Assembly: GCF_024763615.1 (NCBI RefSeq) | Contig: NC_077223.1 | Span: forward strand, 90,024,627-90,088,626 | DNA: 64,000 nucleotides | Source: Phlebotomus papatasi | Lineage: Eukaryota; Arthropoda; Insecta; Diptera; Psychodidae | Direction of reading: 5' to 3' | Part shown: in pieces, positions 22,301 through 33,383 of the stretch | Layout of the letters: each line of letters opens with the position of its first letter | Position numbering within the stretch: position 1 is the first letter of the stretch | The notes under the pieces: generated by a model | The model's database searches: none | What the model was told of the DNA's origin: nothing | What the model saw: only the letters and a program-made list of their open reading frames with translations | Translations under genes and position numbers: made by a program

Positions 22301-22436
22301 TCGCCCTGAAAACTAGAATGGAATTCTAAGAATTATGCTGTTGGGCAATTCTGCGAATTCCTCCATGCGGAAGAGAATTTCCTGGAATTTCCATCTTGAG
22401 GGGTGAGAAAAAAAGCAAAAGTATTGAATTTCCTCC

Positions 22437-22442
22437 TCAGTT
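22437..22442 (+). promoter_or_regulatory. candidate initiator (TCAGTT) for the RRM gene
   Basis: CCTCCTCAGTTACT matches the arthropod initiator TCAGTY. It lies 0.9 kb upstream of the first codon, in a repeat-free region. A weak DPE-like GGTGT sits at +28 if the A of TCA is +1. No TATA box is obvious. This is inference from two short motifs only. Confidence 0.2.
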
Positions 22443-23330
22443 ACTAGTGTTTTACAATCAAAAGCGGTGTTAATGGTTATCAATAAACGTTTTTAATGTT
22501 TTTGTGGTGCTAACTTGTGGCTATTTGAGGTGTTTGACCAGCGTATTTAGTAAAATAGTTTTCAGTGAAAGTGTATCAACAAAAAAGACTTGATTTTGAC
22601 TAGTTTTGTGGACAATTTTTAGGAGTGAAAATTTTTAAATAAAATAAATCGTGTGTGATTGCATCGTACCATTGCAAATAAACCACAAATTAAGTCACAT
22701 GAAATTGTATGTAAAATATTCAGATTCTATGAGGTGAATTCAATTAAAATAAATTGTTTTGATGGGAAAATATCTACGAAAAACACAGTGGAAAATTCAT
22801 GAATGTTTTTGGGCCAGTGATTCACAGAAATTGCCCAATTTTAACTCCACAACAATCATTTTGGCAAAGTAGTTTTTTTTATCCACATCAAAATTATCCA
22901 TTTACGCAAAAGGTCAAAATTTTCATAAAATTTTCCATCCATTTTCCACACCCGTTGAAATGTTATTTTAAAATTATTGCAATAATGATGAATAGATTTG
23001 TGAATAGAATAATATTGTGGTGAATTTGGTGGACTTAATGTGGAGAAAATTCATCTTTTACATTAAATATCTGGGAAATTATTGTGTTTTCCGCGATTTT
23101 AATAATATTTAGTGAAAATTTGTGGTCTGAAAATCTGAAAAAAAAACCAGTGAAAAGTGCATCGAATTTTCATCGTGAGGAAAACAATTTGAATTTTATT
23201 GGAAATCGATGAAAGCTCCTGTCAAGATGTTGCCAACTTCATGTGATTTGTGAAGAGCTTTTCCTGCATCCCAAAAGGCGCATTATTTTCTTCAGCTTCC
23301 ACCGCATTGATTTCAAAATATCACCTGGCC
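22443..23330 (+). other. probable 5' UTR and upstream region of the RRM gene
   Basis: Repeat-free and AT-rich, with in-frame stops in front of the ATG at 23331 (TGA at 23244). A 74-codon ATG ORF at 22799-23023 has no domain and probably is an accidental upstream ORF. TATTTTCTTCAG at 23284-23295 could be an acceptor if the transcript has a further 5' intron. Confidence 0.35.
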
Positions 23331-24173
23331 ATGGCATTTATAACAATCTCAGGTGTACCCTACAAGGTGAATCAGATAAATGGACAGAGATTGGTTGGTC
23401 CACCAGAAATTTTCCAGGATTTTCATCCCCCCGATAGATGTGAAGTGAGTATAAAGTTTTTGGTCCTTCAATGGCAGAACATGAAAAAGAAATCAACTTT
23501 CTAACCGACAATCAGGTGTATATCTCAAACATCCCATCCCAATTGACGGAGTGTGATATAATGCCGATAGTCAGGTGCTTTGGGGATGTTTTCCAATTGC
23601 GCCTCATGATGAAAATCAACGGTGAAAATCGTGGCTTTTGCTATGTCATGTACATGCGCGAGGAATATGCCAGAAACGCCATCAAAAGGTGAGTAAAAAT
23701 GATCCGGAAAACACCATCAAATTCCAGCAAAAACCACGTTTTCCCACCAGACTCAACAAATCTATGTACTGGGGTCAGCAATTGATAGCTTCCATCAGCA
23801 AGAACAGGAAGCAATTGATTCTGGGCAACATTAATCCAACCATTCCAGATTTTGTCATTATTCAGGCTGTAAAGTCCACCATTGCTCCCAAAAATGTAAG
23901 TTTCCTGGAATTCTTGAGGACAAAACCTTTTAAAATTATCAATTAGATGTTGACGGAAGAGCCACAAAACATTCAAAAGTCTGGAAAATTTACATTTGAT
24001 CAAAAAATCATAGAATCATTTCGAATTTGCAGGTACGTTTCTTCATGAATTTTAGCGGAAAATGTGCCCTAATGGAGTTTGATAGTCATCGAGATGCAGC
24101 AATGGCTAAGAGAACTTTCAGTATTCGTGCTAAGCAATTTGGGGAAGATGCCTTTTTCAGATGGTATAACTGA
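23331..24173 (+). CDS. two-RRM RNA-binding protein, RBM46/A1CF/Tut-like (4 exons, 190 aa)
   Basis: Exons 23331-23444, 23516-23688, 23751-23895 and 24033-24173 (573 nt with stop). Introns of 71, 62 and 137 bp all have GT..AG; the first ends with branch-site-like CTAAC. The start ATG (GGCCATGG) has an in-frame stop upstream. The product begins with the short pre-RRM segment of this family (QINGQRLVGPP). RRM1 follows with RNP2 VYISNI and RNP1 RGFCYVMY plus AIKRLN, then RRM2 with RNP2-like LILGNI and CALMEFDSHRDAAMAKRTF, matching the family's F.EYESHRAAAMA signature. It stops at FRWYN, where the vertebrate proteins continue (VDWAEP) to RRM3. RRM2 has a shortened beta2-beta3 loop and a degenerate RNP1. 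Fly Tut is a short RBM46-like protein that represses mRNAs with Bam and Bgcn in male germ cells; orthology is my inference. The gene lies antisense within the dpr-like intron. No AATAAA was found close downstream. Confidence 0.85.
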
Positions 24174-24313
24174 AATGCCCTTCTGTCTCACTCAATTTAG
24201 ATATTAAGCTAAAGGTCTCAAATACATCCCCATATCAGCTTTTAAACTATAAGTTAAAAGTTTCTAAAGTTAAGATAACAGTGAAATACTTGATGAATTA
24301 TTGTTCAGTATAA

Positions 24314-24459
24314 TGCCCAACGCTCAATAGCTTTTGTTTAGTAAACATGTTTTTGACATTTTAATAAGAATGAGTGAGATCTAGATCTAGTCATCTCGCT
24401 CTTTCTCATAGGAAATTTTGAAAACATGTTTACAAACAAAATTTATTGTGCGCTGGGCA
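24314..24459. mobile_element. 146-bp MITE, TGCCCAACGC family, copy 1
   Basis: Terminal repeats TGCCCAACGC(T)CAATA..TTTTGTTT and the complement of TTTATTGTGCGCTGGGCA. TAA is duplicated at 24311-24313 and 24460-24462. It lies 140 bp past the stop codon of the RRM gene, so it may be in its 3' UTR. Copy 2 at 30590-30735 has the same length. Confidence 0.85.
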
Positions 24460-24462
24460 TAA

Positions 24463-25394
24463 GAGTGTAAAATTAATTAAAAATGAGAGTAATTTTTGAA
24501 ATAATTCTTCATATAGGACGAAAGATAGGGCTACATTGTAAACTATTTTTTTCGCGTATTTCTAAAGTAAACTGGGTTTTAACGCTATTTAATTTAGAAA
24601 TTATTAACAAAACAATTATGGATCTAAATTAAATTATCCCTAGATTCAGCTTCCTTACGAAATATACGAATTAATAGCGTTTTCACTGTAGCCCCACCTC
24701 CCCCTAAAAAGAGTTAATAACTTCTTAATATAATGCTCATAATTATTGCAGTTTTTTTTCAAGATGATGGGAGATTTTTTATTTGAATTTCATCAAATTC
24801 ATTTTAAATTAAATGTTTTATCTTAGAAGTAATATTTTAAAGTTTGAAACTAATTAAATTTGATTTTATCCATTATTGACAAATTGACAAATATGTTAAG
24901 TATTTTTAAGGTTTTAAGGTTTTTACTATATTTCAAAAGTCGGTTTCTCATAAATTTTTAAAATCTTTAAATCTAATTTTGTAAATTTTTGAATTACATT
25001 TGAGTATGAAAATCATTAAAAAGCTACAAATTTATTAAAGGAAATATTAAACGAAATAAAAAAAAATATGAGACCTTCCCTATGTATACTAATTTTAGTT
25101 AATTAAATATATAATTTGAATAAAAAAATAAATATGCTTCTGAAGCTTTGTCCATATTTAAGTAAATAAATTGAATACATAAAGAATTTTACATTGGACG
25201 CGTATTTCTATTGGCTAAAGGGGTTAAAGTCATGGTCTTTGGATCCAAAGACAACGCTGAAGTCTAAGCTAAGTCAATTAGATAATTTCATGTATATTAT
25301 TCGTAACTCTGATAATAATTGAAGTATGATAAAATTTATAAAAATTATACCCAGGCTTGAAAAAGAATTTAACGAGTTTAGAACATAGAAAGGA
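24463..25394. other. AT-rich intronic DNA, no gene seen
   Basis: Mostly AT-rich, without ORFs or recognised repeats. Confidence 0.45.
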
Positions 25395-25730
25395 GTGGCA
25401 AAGCTTCTTAGGTTTTGCCACTACCGATTACCAATTACCGGTTCTCAACCGATTTGAAGCGATTCATAAATCGGTAAAAAGATCCACGAAATAGTTTTAA
25501 AAGTAATAAAATTTATTTCCCGACAAACATAACTTATCGGTTCATAACCGGTTCATTACGTGTTTACAACCGATTTGTTTCGGTTTACAATTCACTCAAA
25601 ACATTGCCATTGCAGATAATTTAAATTCGGATATAAAATTAGTTATCGGTTATGAAGCGGTTAATCACCAATTTATAACCGATTGGAATCGATTCTTTAG
25701 GTAAAACTTTCACCTTTAAAAATTAAAATC
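25395..25730 (-). repeat. family R repeat, inverted copy 3
   Basis: On the minus strand it carries the same modules: AATCGGTT.., GAACCGGTTATGAACCGATA, AATTTTATTACTTTTAAAA and the terminal GGCAAAACC. A detached fragment (TTGAAAGGCCTTGGAATTCC) lies at about 25890-25910. More diverged than copies 1 and 2. Confidence 0.65.
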
Positions 25731-26062
25731 GAATAATGTTATTAAAAAGATTTATTTAAATATGCACTTCAAATTGGTGAAAGGAAGAATGATCTTGAAA
25801 CATTCCCACTGACAGATTCTTAAGGTCAAAAATAAAAAAGTATTTTTGAAACCCTATATTTGAAGTTATTTGGTTAAGCATGGATTTACTTGAAAGGCCT
25901 TGGAATTCCCTATAAAAACTAAATGGTTCTTTTCGGTAATGACATAATAATAAATTTTTATTCGTATATACTCTTAATTAGAGAAAATTTTGTCTTCAAA
26001 TAAGCAAATAGCTTTCAAATAAGTTTCAAATAAGCACCGAAGTCCTAAGCTTGAAATGTAAT

Positions 26063-27905
26063 ATTAGGTGAGATTCTTAACAATCTCACCTACTATAATC
26101 CTACCAAAATTTCATGTCCTCCGATCGCGCTCAAACTTGGCCAAAATGTGTTTCGCCACTTCCTGATCACGAATATATGGGGGGCTAAGTTACGTTCCCG
26201 GCCGGCCGGCCGGCCGTCCGGCCGTCCGGCCGCTCTTTGGAGCTTAATAGCTCCTAAACTAAAAAAGATATCGACTTGCGGTTTTCGGCAAAGGTTAAAT
26301 ATCGTATGAAAATTGCAACATGGTGCATTGACCCCCCACCCCCCACCCCTCCTTCCGCCATTTTGAAGACCCCCCTTTTTTTGTTTTCTCAATAGCTCCG
26401 GCCCTATGGCATCGAGAGGGCTCAAATTTTAGTATGTTATAGCTGGGCCTTAGAGCTTTCCATCAATACCAAACTTAAGGTCCCCCGACCCCCCTGACCC
26501 GAGCTATAAGGGTTCAAAAAAATTTTCTTAAAATGGCCATAACTCCGGTTCTAATTGTCAGAATTTAAAAAATGAGGGCTTTTTGGAAAGCTCTCGTAAA
26601 ATGCCACTTCCTCTTCTAACATCGCAAGTTCATAAAACCACCGCTAGGGGCGCTATTATTAAAAAGAAAATTTTTAAATCTTATAAGTTAAATAACTCAA
26701 AAATTCCTTATGCGATCGGGCTGAAATTTTAGTATGTTGTAGCCGTTGATTATACCTATCAAACAAAAAAAACCTTAAGTCGATCCATAACCCCTGACCC
26801 GAGCTATAAGGGGTCAAAGTTCGAACATTGACCGGCCTCTATCTCCGGTTCTAATTAACATAGCGACATAAATTTTACCTTTTTGGTTTCGTCTCGATGA
26901 GCACTTTCAGATGGAAGTTCAAAAAGTCACCACAGGTGGCGCTGTGATAGCGTCAAAATTCATCGAAATTTAAAGTCACTTTTCTCAAAAACGGCATTGT
27001 GCAAGTTAATGAAATTTTAGTATGTTGTAGTCCAGTCTAGGACGTTTCCAAAATGGTGCGTATGCGCGCTGTGGTTTCAATAGAACCGGAGATATGAGGG
27101 GTCAAAGTTCACAAAATTTAAAAAATCATATCTCCGGTTCTATGTGACCGATTTTGATGAATGAGGGCTTAAACGAAAGATCTCACCAAATACTACAACT
27201 TTCTAGAACATTTGAACTTCGTGGGACCAACACCAGGGGCGCCACAGTCAAAAAACGAATTTCAATATCACATAACCTCAATTATCTCGACTGTCGCTGA
27301 ACCGATTTTGATGATTACTTCGACATAATTGTAGAGGACATTTGTCTCTACATTTCGTCCATACATCATTTTCCGGTCAGACTACGCTATCACTCCGATT
27401 TTGCCGTTTAAGTGTGAAAAAATTGATTTTTCCCATAATAACGCTTTGAAATCACTCAGATGCCAATTTGACTGCCTCTACTCCACCAAGACACTTAAAA
27501 TAGGGTTTTAAATGGAAAGTCCCACAGAATACAACAATTCTTTGATATAGTTGAAGTTCAACAAATGACTACTTGGGGCACTCTGATGGATGAAAAAACG
27601 AGTTAAGAAACAAAAAACCTCGATTATCTTGGCTTCTGAGTAATCGATGAGATCATGTTCTATGGAAAAATTATAGAGAACATTCTGGTCTACATTTCAC
27701 CCATATAACACTTTTCTGTCAGTTCATCCAAATCCTTGATATTTTGGTTTAAATACAAAATTTGTATAATTTCACGAATTTTATTCAAGATAACTGAATG
27801 GCGTCTCCCAACTTCAGCTCTAAATCGAATTTGCATGCACTCCGAGTTAGCTCACGTTAAGAATCTCACCTACATAAGCCGGTTAGGATTATCTGTCCCT
27901 TTTTA
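26063..27905 (-). mobile_element. 1.84-kb modular non-autonomous element, copy B (inverted)
   Basis: Reverse complement of 10811-12642 over its whole length, with scattered substitutions and small indels. It differs in the GGCC run (26205-26233, interrupted by GTCC). The terminal hairpin is at the low-coordinate end (26065-26092), and TAAAAAGGGACAG ends at 27905. The 110-codon ORF at 26093-26425 and its partner in copy A are interrupted differently and are not coding. Flanks beyond both ends differ from copy A, so these are two independent insertions and not a segmental duplication. Confidence 0.88.
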
Positions 27906-28019
27906 ATACTTTTTGAAATTATTTGATACTTTTTTTCAAGAGTGTTATTTGGAACCTTTAAAAATGGTTTATTTATATTTGTTTTCTTTAAATCAATTCC
28001 TAAAATATTGAAAAATGGG

Positions 28020-28255
28020 TAGGGTAAGTGTTCCAAATTCCGGCCAGCTTGCAATTTCGGCCACCTTTTTTGTTCCTCGAATTTCCATGAATTTTTAGTT
28101 TTTACATACTCTAGTCTAGAGATTACACAATACAATGCAAAAGGATAACAAAAAATGTAGCTTCGACAAACGAGATGACGTGAAAAAGGCATTGGAAGAA
28201 TTCCTAAAGGGCAAAGAACTATGAGAATGAAGGTGGCCGAAATAGGGCACCAAAG
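28020..28255. mobile_element. GGTAAGTGTDCC / TTTCGGCCAC element, copy 1
   Basis: The left end TAGGGTAAGTGTTCCAAATT, then AGCTTGCAATTTCGGCCACC, is mirrored by GAAGGTGGCCGAAATAGGGC near 28232-28251. Between them the plus strand reads FDKRDDVKKALEEFLKGKEL followed by a stop. This recalls the first helix of a pipsqueak-type transposase domain and suggests descent from a pogo-like element. Further pieces of the same terminus (GGCCGAAATTTGAAACTGG) extend to about 28850, so the copy may be larger or composite. Confidence 0.5.
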
Positions 28256-29054
28256 CTATGTTTACATTTTTATTTTTTTATTTTTATATAGAGGCGATGC
28301 TTTTTATTCCTTTGGACATTTTACAATCTAAATATTGAAAAAAAACAAAAATAAAATAAATAGGATTTTCGGAGATGTGGTCGAAATAGTAAAGATTATC
28401 TCACTCGAGAGACACTCACAAATATCATTTTTTCACTAATTGCATGAACGAACTGGGAATTTCATTCAGAATTTATGAAACGCTTTACAATTAACATAAA
28501 GAAATACAATCTTTAAAGAATATTAATCAATTTTAATGAAATACCTCGGATTCACATAATTTATAATACCACAAACTACAAGACTGCTAACAACACAAAT
28601 GATCCTTAACATTTTTTTTTGTAAGAATCTTTCCACACTGAAGTTTCTGTGGCACAATTTTAATTCAAATTAAACCTGAAATTTAACGTTTTTTGTGGTA
28701 ATACGTTATAAAAAGAATAAATATTTAAAAGAAAAAAAAATCCTCCGACTATTCAAACTATAAAGTCATGAATTTAATTAATTTAGTTGCTTGGCCGAAG
28801 TTACACTCAAATTGGCCGAAATTTGAAACTGGAAGAAATTTACCACAGTTCTTCTATATAACTTCTATGTGATTTTGGATAAATTGGCCTGATCCAGTAA
28901 ACGTAAAGACAGTGTCGCTGATGGAAAAAGCTTTACTGAAATCTTATCTCATCGTGAATACGATTCATTCCTCATGATTTACTCCTTTAAACAATTAATA
29001 TGGAACACATCTTGAGAGCACAGAATAAATTGTCCGAGTTCGAGCATTTCGGTA

Positions 29055-29399
29055 GGGTAAGTGTACTAAATATCGGCATAGTTGTATTTAAGCGCTATTC
29101 CAACACATTGTGGATAATTTTATCGTCTTTGTTTTCTCGAAAATCATTCTTAATACATTTTAAAATGAATAAAGAAATAGACATAGCTTTGGGTTATATT
29201 TCGGCCACCTTGATTCTCATAGTTCCTTGCCCTTACGGTCTTTTGCACATCATCCCGTTAGTCGAAGGAATATTTTTTTTTGTTTTTTTTTGCATTGTTA
29301 TATTCTCTAGAATATCCAAGAAAGTAAAAATCCATGAAAATTTGAGGAAAAAAGAAGTGGCCGAAATTGCAAGCTGGACGAAATTTGGTACACTTACCG
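29055..29399. mobile_element. GGTAAGTGTACC element, copy 2 (345 bp, TA-flanked)
   Basis: The left end GGGTAAGTGTACTAAAT pairs with the right end ATTTGGTACACTTACCG. TA is at 29053-29054 and 29400-29401. The inner block TATTTCGGCCACCTTGATTC matches copy 1 in reverse orientation. The 159-codon ORF that runs across it (29000-29479) crosses both element ends, so it is not a gene. Confidence 0.8.
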
Positions 29400-29569
29400 T
29401 AAATATGAAATGCTTTACAACTTCTTTTTCAGTATATTCCAAAATTCATTTACAAATTTACATAAGAAAAATAATCTGAAAATTCAGATGACCTTCTTCG
29501 TTTAAAATGGATCATTTTTTTTAGTGTATTTGACTAAATTTCCTGGGTGTTCTAAAAAGGATGTGTCAT

Positions 29570-30480
29570 AAGAATTATTCATTGGCCTTTGTGTAGAACT
29601 TTAAATTTTGTGTCCAGGAAGAACGGATGGTTTTTAGTAGTTTTGCCTTTGTGGCATCTTCACTGCTGGTGCGCACATATTCTTTTGTCTCCGGAATGAC
29701 CATTTGAGCGCCTCCATTCGTACAGCACGGAGCCTGAGAAAGGAACTAATATGCTGCCACACATGTCTACAATGGCATTGATTTATAGCGTTTATGCGAA
29801 TATTTTCCTGTAACATTTTTCTCTGAGCGACGACAGTGGTAGGATTTAGTTTTGGGGGGTGAAAAGGGTTTTTGGCGGGAGGAATTTACGATATGACTCG
29901 TAAAATTGGGTTGGTGAGCTTTTTATCACCTTTTGTCGGATGTCTGTGAGTTCGGTTCGGGATGAGGGATTTTACGTATTAGAGTCAACACTGTGTGACA
30001 TGCATGAATTTACCGTGTGACCAGAATGTGGGTGGTTTACAAAATACCCCTCAGGGCAGGTCTGTGACGTATACTACACGCTTTCTTCCAACTTTTTTTT
30101 TCTATCCTAAACTCATGCCCCAAAAAGGGGAGGAAAACGCTGGAACTTCCGGTAGAAGAGGAAATTTATGAATAAATGTTCACCACCTCGAAAATTTCCT
30201 CTGTCACAACATTCTGTGCCAACCTCCCTCACAAAGTCCTGATAGCAAAAATCCCGGAATGACTTTCACCTGAATTCCGTCTCTTTGTGCCTCAAGGTGT
30301 CTTGCTCAGGAATTTCTTTGATGGCCAGAAAATACCTCCAAGGTGAATTTAATTCACTTTTTCCAGTTCAACTGGCATTGCTTTGGTCTAACATTAAATT
30401 TATCTTTGGGGTAGTTTCAGCCCGGACTTCCATTTAAATTTTCCTGAAACTTTAAGTACATTGAAAGTCTCGAGCTTTAT
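29570..30480. other. single-copy intronic DNA with balanced base composition
   Basis: No repeats and relatively GC-rich for this window. The 60-codon minus-strand ORF at 29634-29816 has an ATG but no domain and no convincing splice sites. Possibly a conserved non-coding block of the dpr intron. Confidence 0.4.
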
Positions 30481-30589
30481 TCCACTACAAGAAAGTTAAT
30501 AAACTAATTTTCATATTGTAGGTAGACATTATGACAAATTTTTATTTTTTTCTTTTGAGTAGCTTCGAAGGTGCTTTCAGAAAGTATAT

Positions 30590-30735
30590 TGCCTAACGCA
30601 CAATAACTTTTGTTTTGAAAACATGTTTTTGACATTTCAATAAGAGTGAATGAAATAGAGATCTAGTCATCTCGCTCTTTCTCATAGAAAATTTTGAAAA
30701 CATGTTTATAAACATAACTTATTGTGCGCTGGACA
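30590..30735. mobile_element. 146-bp MITE, TGCCCAACGC family, copy 2
   Basis: Ends TGCCTAACGCACAATAACTT and the complement of TTATTGTGCGCTGGACA. TAT is repeated at 30587-30589 and 30736-30738. The centre GATCTAGTCATCTCGCTCTT is shared with copy 1. Confidence 0.8.
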
Positions 30736-30920
30736 TATTTCTCAGATTTGATATAGGGGATTATCGGGCAAAATTTGTTATTACTAAATTTCAAAAATTG
30801 ATGCTCTTTAAAATTAAAGAGATTGAGGATTTTAATTTGTATCAAAGCTTTCATAAAAGTCCTCACATCTTCAGGGAATATTCGACTAATGAATACGAAA
30901 AAGCTGTGAACGGGGAATTA

Positions 30921-31421
30921 GGGTGGGATACCTTTGGAATAGGGATTTTTCTTTTATTTTTAAATAGAACTACGCCTTAACCTGGGGAATCCTGTACTTT
31001 TTGTAGTATTGTCACACGTGAGTTCGAAACCTGAAAATGTCAATCGAGATTTTTATCTCATATCGAATGAGTTCGAAAATGCAATTAATTACTAATTTTT
31101 ATTGAAATCTCTTTACTTAATGATATTATAGAAATACAGTATTCATCTTGCTGGATTTGTTTAATAAAATACATTGCCATTTGGATTGCTAGAAATCTCA
31201 AAAATGTGACTTCTGACATTGTCACATGACAATGTCACGGCTACAGAATCATTTTTTCGAAAAAGCTCTAATCAGATTTGAACACAGTTTATCATACGCG
31301 TCATACGGCATTGCTAGAGTGTTACAAAATTTCCTTACTGGTGAGGTCTATGTCCATTAAAAATTAGGAAGAGAAAGCTCTATTTCAAAAGTACACCATT
31401 TCAAAGGTACCCTACTTTCCC
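30921..31421. mobile_element. diverged relative of the GGGGGAAGTGGGACACC MITE
   Basis: The left end GGGTGGGATACCTTTGGAA and right end TTTCAAAGGTACCCTACTTT resemble the termini of 9748-9956. The interior (about 500 bp) is different and AT-rich. It includes an ACATTGTCACATGACAATGTC palindrome near 31217-31236. Confidence 0.55.
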
Positions 31422-32229
31422 ATATTCTTTTTATTAATATTTAAGAAAATTATAAATTTTGACTAGTTGTTTTCAAGCATATTTACATTGTTAAGTGTTT
31501 CTATCATAATTTATATCTGCTGAATGTGATATTGTTATTTATTTGATTTCTTTTATCAAAAGTTTTCCTACAATAAGCCTTTTATAAAAAAAAAACCAGT
31601 CATGATAAAATGTATCAGAGGTTACATTGTATAAAATATCCAAAATTGCATTAAAGTGACATTTATTCTATCCTCCTCTCTCCAATTAGCATGGTGATAT
31701 GATAACTTCTTTTCGATAGTGTCGAGTGTCAATTTTGAAAAATTGAAATGACAGATGACAGCTACAATTTCTGTAGCTAATATAAATATTTATCAACAGT
31801 CACATTCTCTTAAGAATGATACAATAAATGGTTCAACATTGTATGAAAAGTCGTTATTCATTAAATATGACTAGAGTTGGTACATTTCACGAAATTTCAT
31901 GAATTTCCGCCTAAAATAGGTGGCGACTGCTGTGAAATTTCTGAAATTTTACCATCTCAAAATATGACAGATACAAATTAATCGATAATATCGATTCATT
32001 TGAAAAACTTATCTGGTAAAATTCGGGAGCAGGACGACATAAAAAAAAGCTACTGAGTACCGAGTAGCCATTAAAAGTAAGTCTATAAATCGCTCAATTA
32101 TTGACATGAATCACATTTTCGAATAGTTTTAGTGAATTTACCACATAAAAATTCTAAATTTGTGATATGACATTGTCATGCTGTTATAGAATTCACCTAC
32201 TCGTCAAAATTTTGACAAGCTGAATGCCG
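31422..32229. other. AT-rich intronic DNA, no gene seen
   Basis: No ORF or repeat family recognised. Short dyads only. Confidence 0.4.
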
Positions 32230-32470
32230 AATTCTTAAAAGTGTCATAGCTACACTGAAATGAATCTCAACATTATTCTCCGTACATTTTTGCCCTTTCA
32301 GAATTTTGAAATTTTGGCTTTTCGGGATCTTAGCTTTTTGAGATTTCGGCTTTTCGGGTTTTTGGTTCGTTCGGGATTTAGTCTATTCGGAATTTTGACT
32401 TTTAGAATTTTAACCCATTAGTTATTTCGATCCACTCGGGAATTTGGGCTTTTTGGAAGTGCCAGGTTTG
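32230..32470 (-). repeat. foldback-type repeat with CGGGATTTTGGCTTT tandem arm, diverged
   Basis: Contains CGAATTCTTAAAAGTGTCAT followed by a ladder of short repeats (TTTTGGCTTTTCGGGAT, TTTCGGCTTTTCGGG, GTTCGGGATTTAG). The same arrangement occurs at 38085-38290 and 43755-44025. This copy has only one recognisable arm. Confidence 0.6.
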
Positions 32471-32649
32471 AGCACTTTACAAAGTTGAGAATATTTTATT
32501 ATGCATACGCGAGTTTTGCTTAAATATTAACTTAATTAAATTTGTAAACCAAAAATTCACAACAAAATGAATAAAAAGGAAGAATCAAAAAAATAAGATT
32601 TTCTTTCAATTATGTCATACCATGGACTCTATTTTGTAAAAATTTAGTA

Positions 32650-32867
32650 GGAGAAAGTACCCTCTCTATACGAACGTTTTATGCCTGGGAATAATGTAAA
32701 TTTTCTTTTACTTTACCTAAGAGACTTACTCTTTTCTATTAAATATTAGTTGACTTATCATCAATTCTTCATAATTCCGTGATAATTTAGTGGAAATCTC
32801 TTACGAAAAACGAAAGAAATTTACATTATTCGAAAGCATGAACGTTCGAAGGGAGAGCACTTTTCCC
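32650..32867. mobile_element. 218-bp TA-MITE, GGGAAAAGTACTCTCC family, copy 1
   Basis: The left end GGAGAAAGTACCCTCTCTAT and right end GGGAGAGCACTTTTCCC form the terminal repeat, with TA at 32648-32649 and 32868-32869. The interior GAACGTT and AATGTAAATTTTCTTTTACT blocks are also inverted. Copy 2 is at 61197-61411. The adjoining 98-codon ORF at 32959-33255 is outside it and shows no domain. Confidence 0.85.
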
Positions 32868-33307
32868 TACGCTTGCATAACCACAAAAGTTCGAGACTCA
32901 AATTTTGCCGTAAATTGTACATCATATACTTTAAGCTTCTTGATAAAATTTATGGCTTATGTATATCGACAAACAGTTAATATTTGAAAGATTCTTTTTA
33001 CTAATTGAGGACAAGATCAATGAATTTCAAATCAAACAATTTACAAAAAAATTTCTCGTAAATTTTTCTTTGTCTGAAAAAAGCTTTATGAACAAATGGC
33101 AAAATTTTATGAAGTTACTTTGTGTGTTTAACATGTTTAACCAAAAATACTCGTCAACTGATCATATTACGAAGAATTTTTGTGAAAAAAGCATGACATT
33201 TTACGAACTTTTAGTGGATTATACGATTTTCGAACATTTCATAAGTCTCCAGTAGAAAACTTTACGTTAAAGAATATCCATTCAGAATTAGAAGTTTTGT
33301 ATCTAAT

Positions 33308-33383
33308 GGCATATACACACTAGAGAAATTTATGTCCCTATTTAAGAGTTTTGCTACACAATTTCTCTAGTCTAAGTCTAAGT
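33308..33383. mobile_element. partial PIF/Harbinger-type MITE
   Basis: TGGCATATACACACTAGAGAAATTTATGTCCC matches the ends of 4767-4877. The other end is reduced to AATTTCTCTAGTC. Confidence 0.5.

Noticed and set aside
22799..23023. 74-codon ATG ORF upstream of the RRM gene
   Set aside because: No domain, composition follows AT bias, and it is not in frame with the RRM coding exons; most likely an accidental ORF in the 5' region.
23641..24003. 120-codon ORF antisense to the RRM gene
   Set aside because: Shadow of exons 2-3; the sense strand has RRM motifs and correct splice sites.
26093..26425. 110-codon ORF and its partner at 12321-12515
   Set aside because: Both lie in the two copies of the modular element, are interrupted differently and read through the GGCC simple repeat.
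29000..29479. 159-codon plus-strand ORF, hydrophobic segments
   Set aside because: It runs across both ends of a TA-flanked transposon (29055-29399) and its hydrophobic stretches are T-rich simple sequence. No domain.
32959..33255. 98-codon plus-strand ORF next to a MITE
   Set aside because: AT-driven composition rich in Phe, Lys and Asn, start not in good context, no splice signals or domain.
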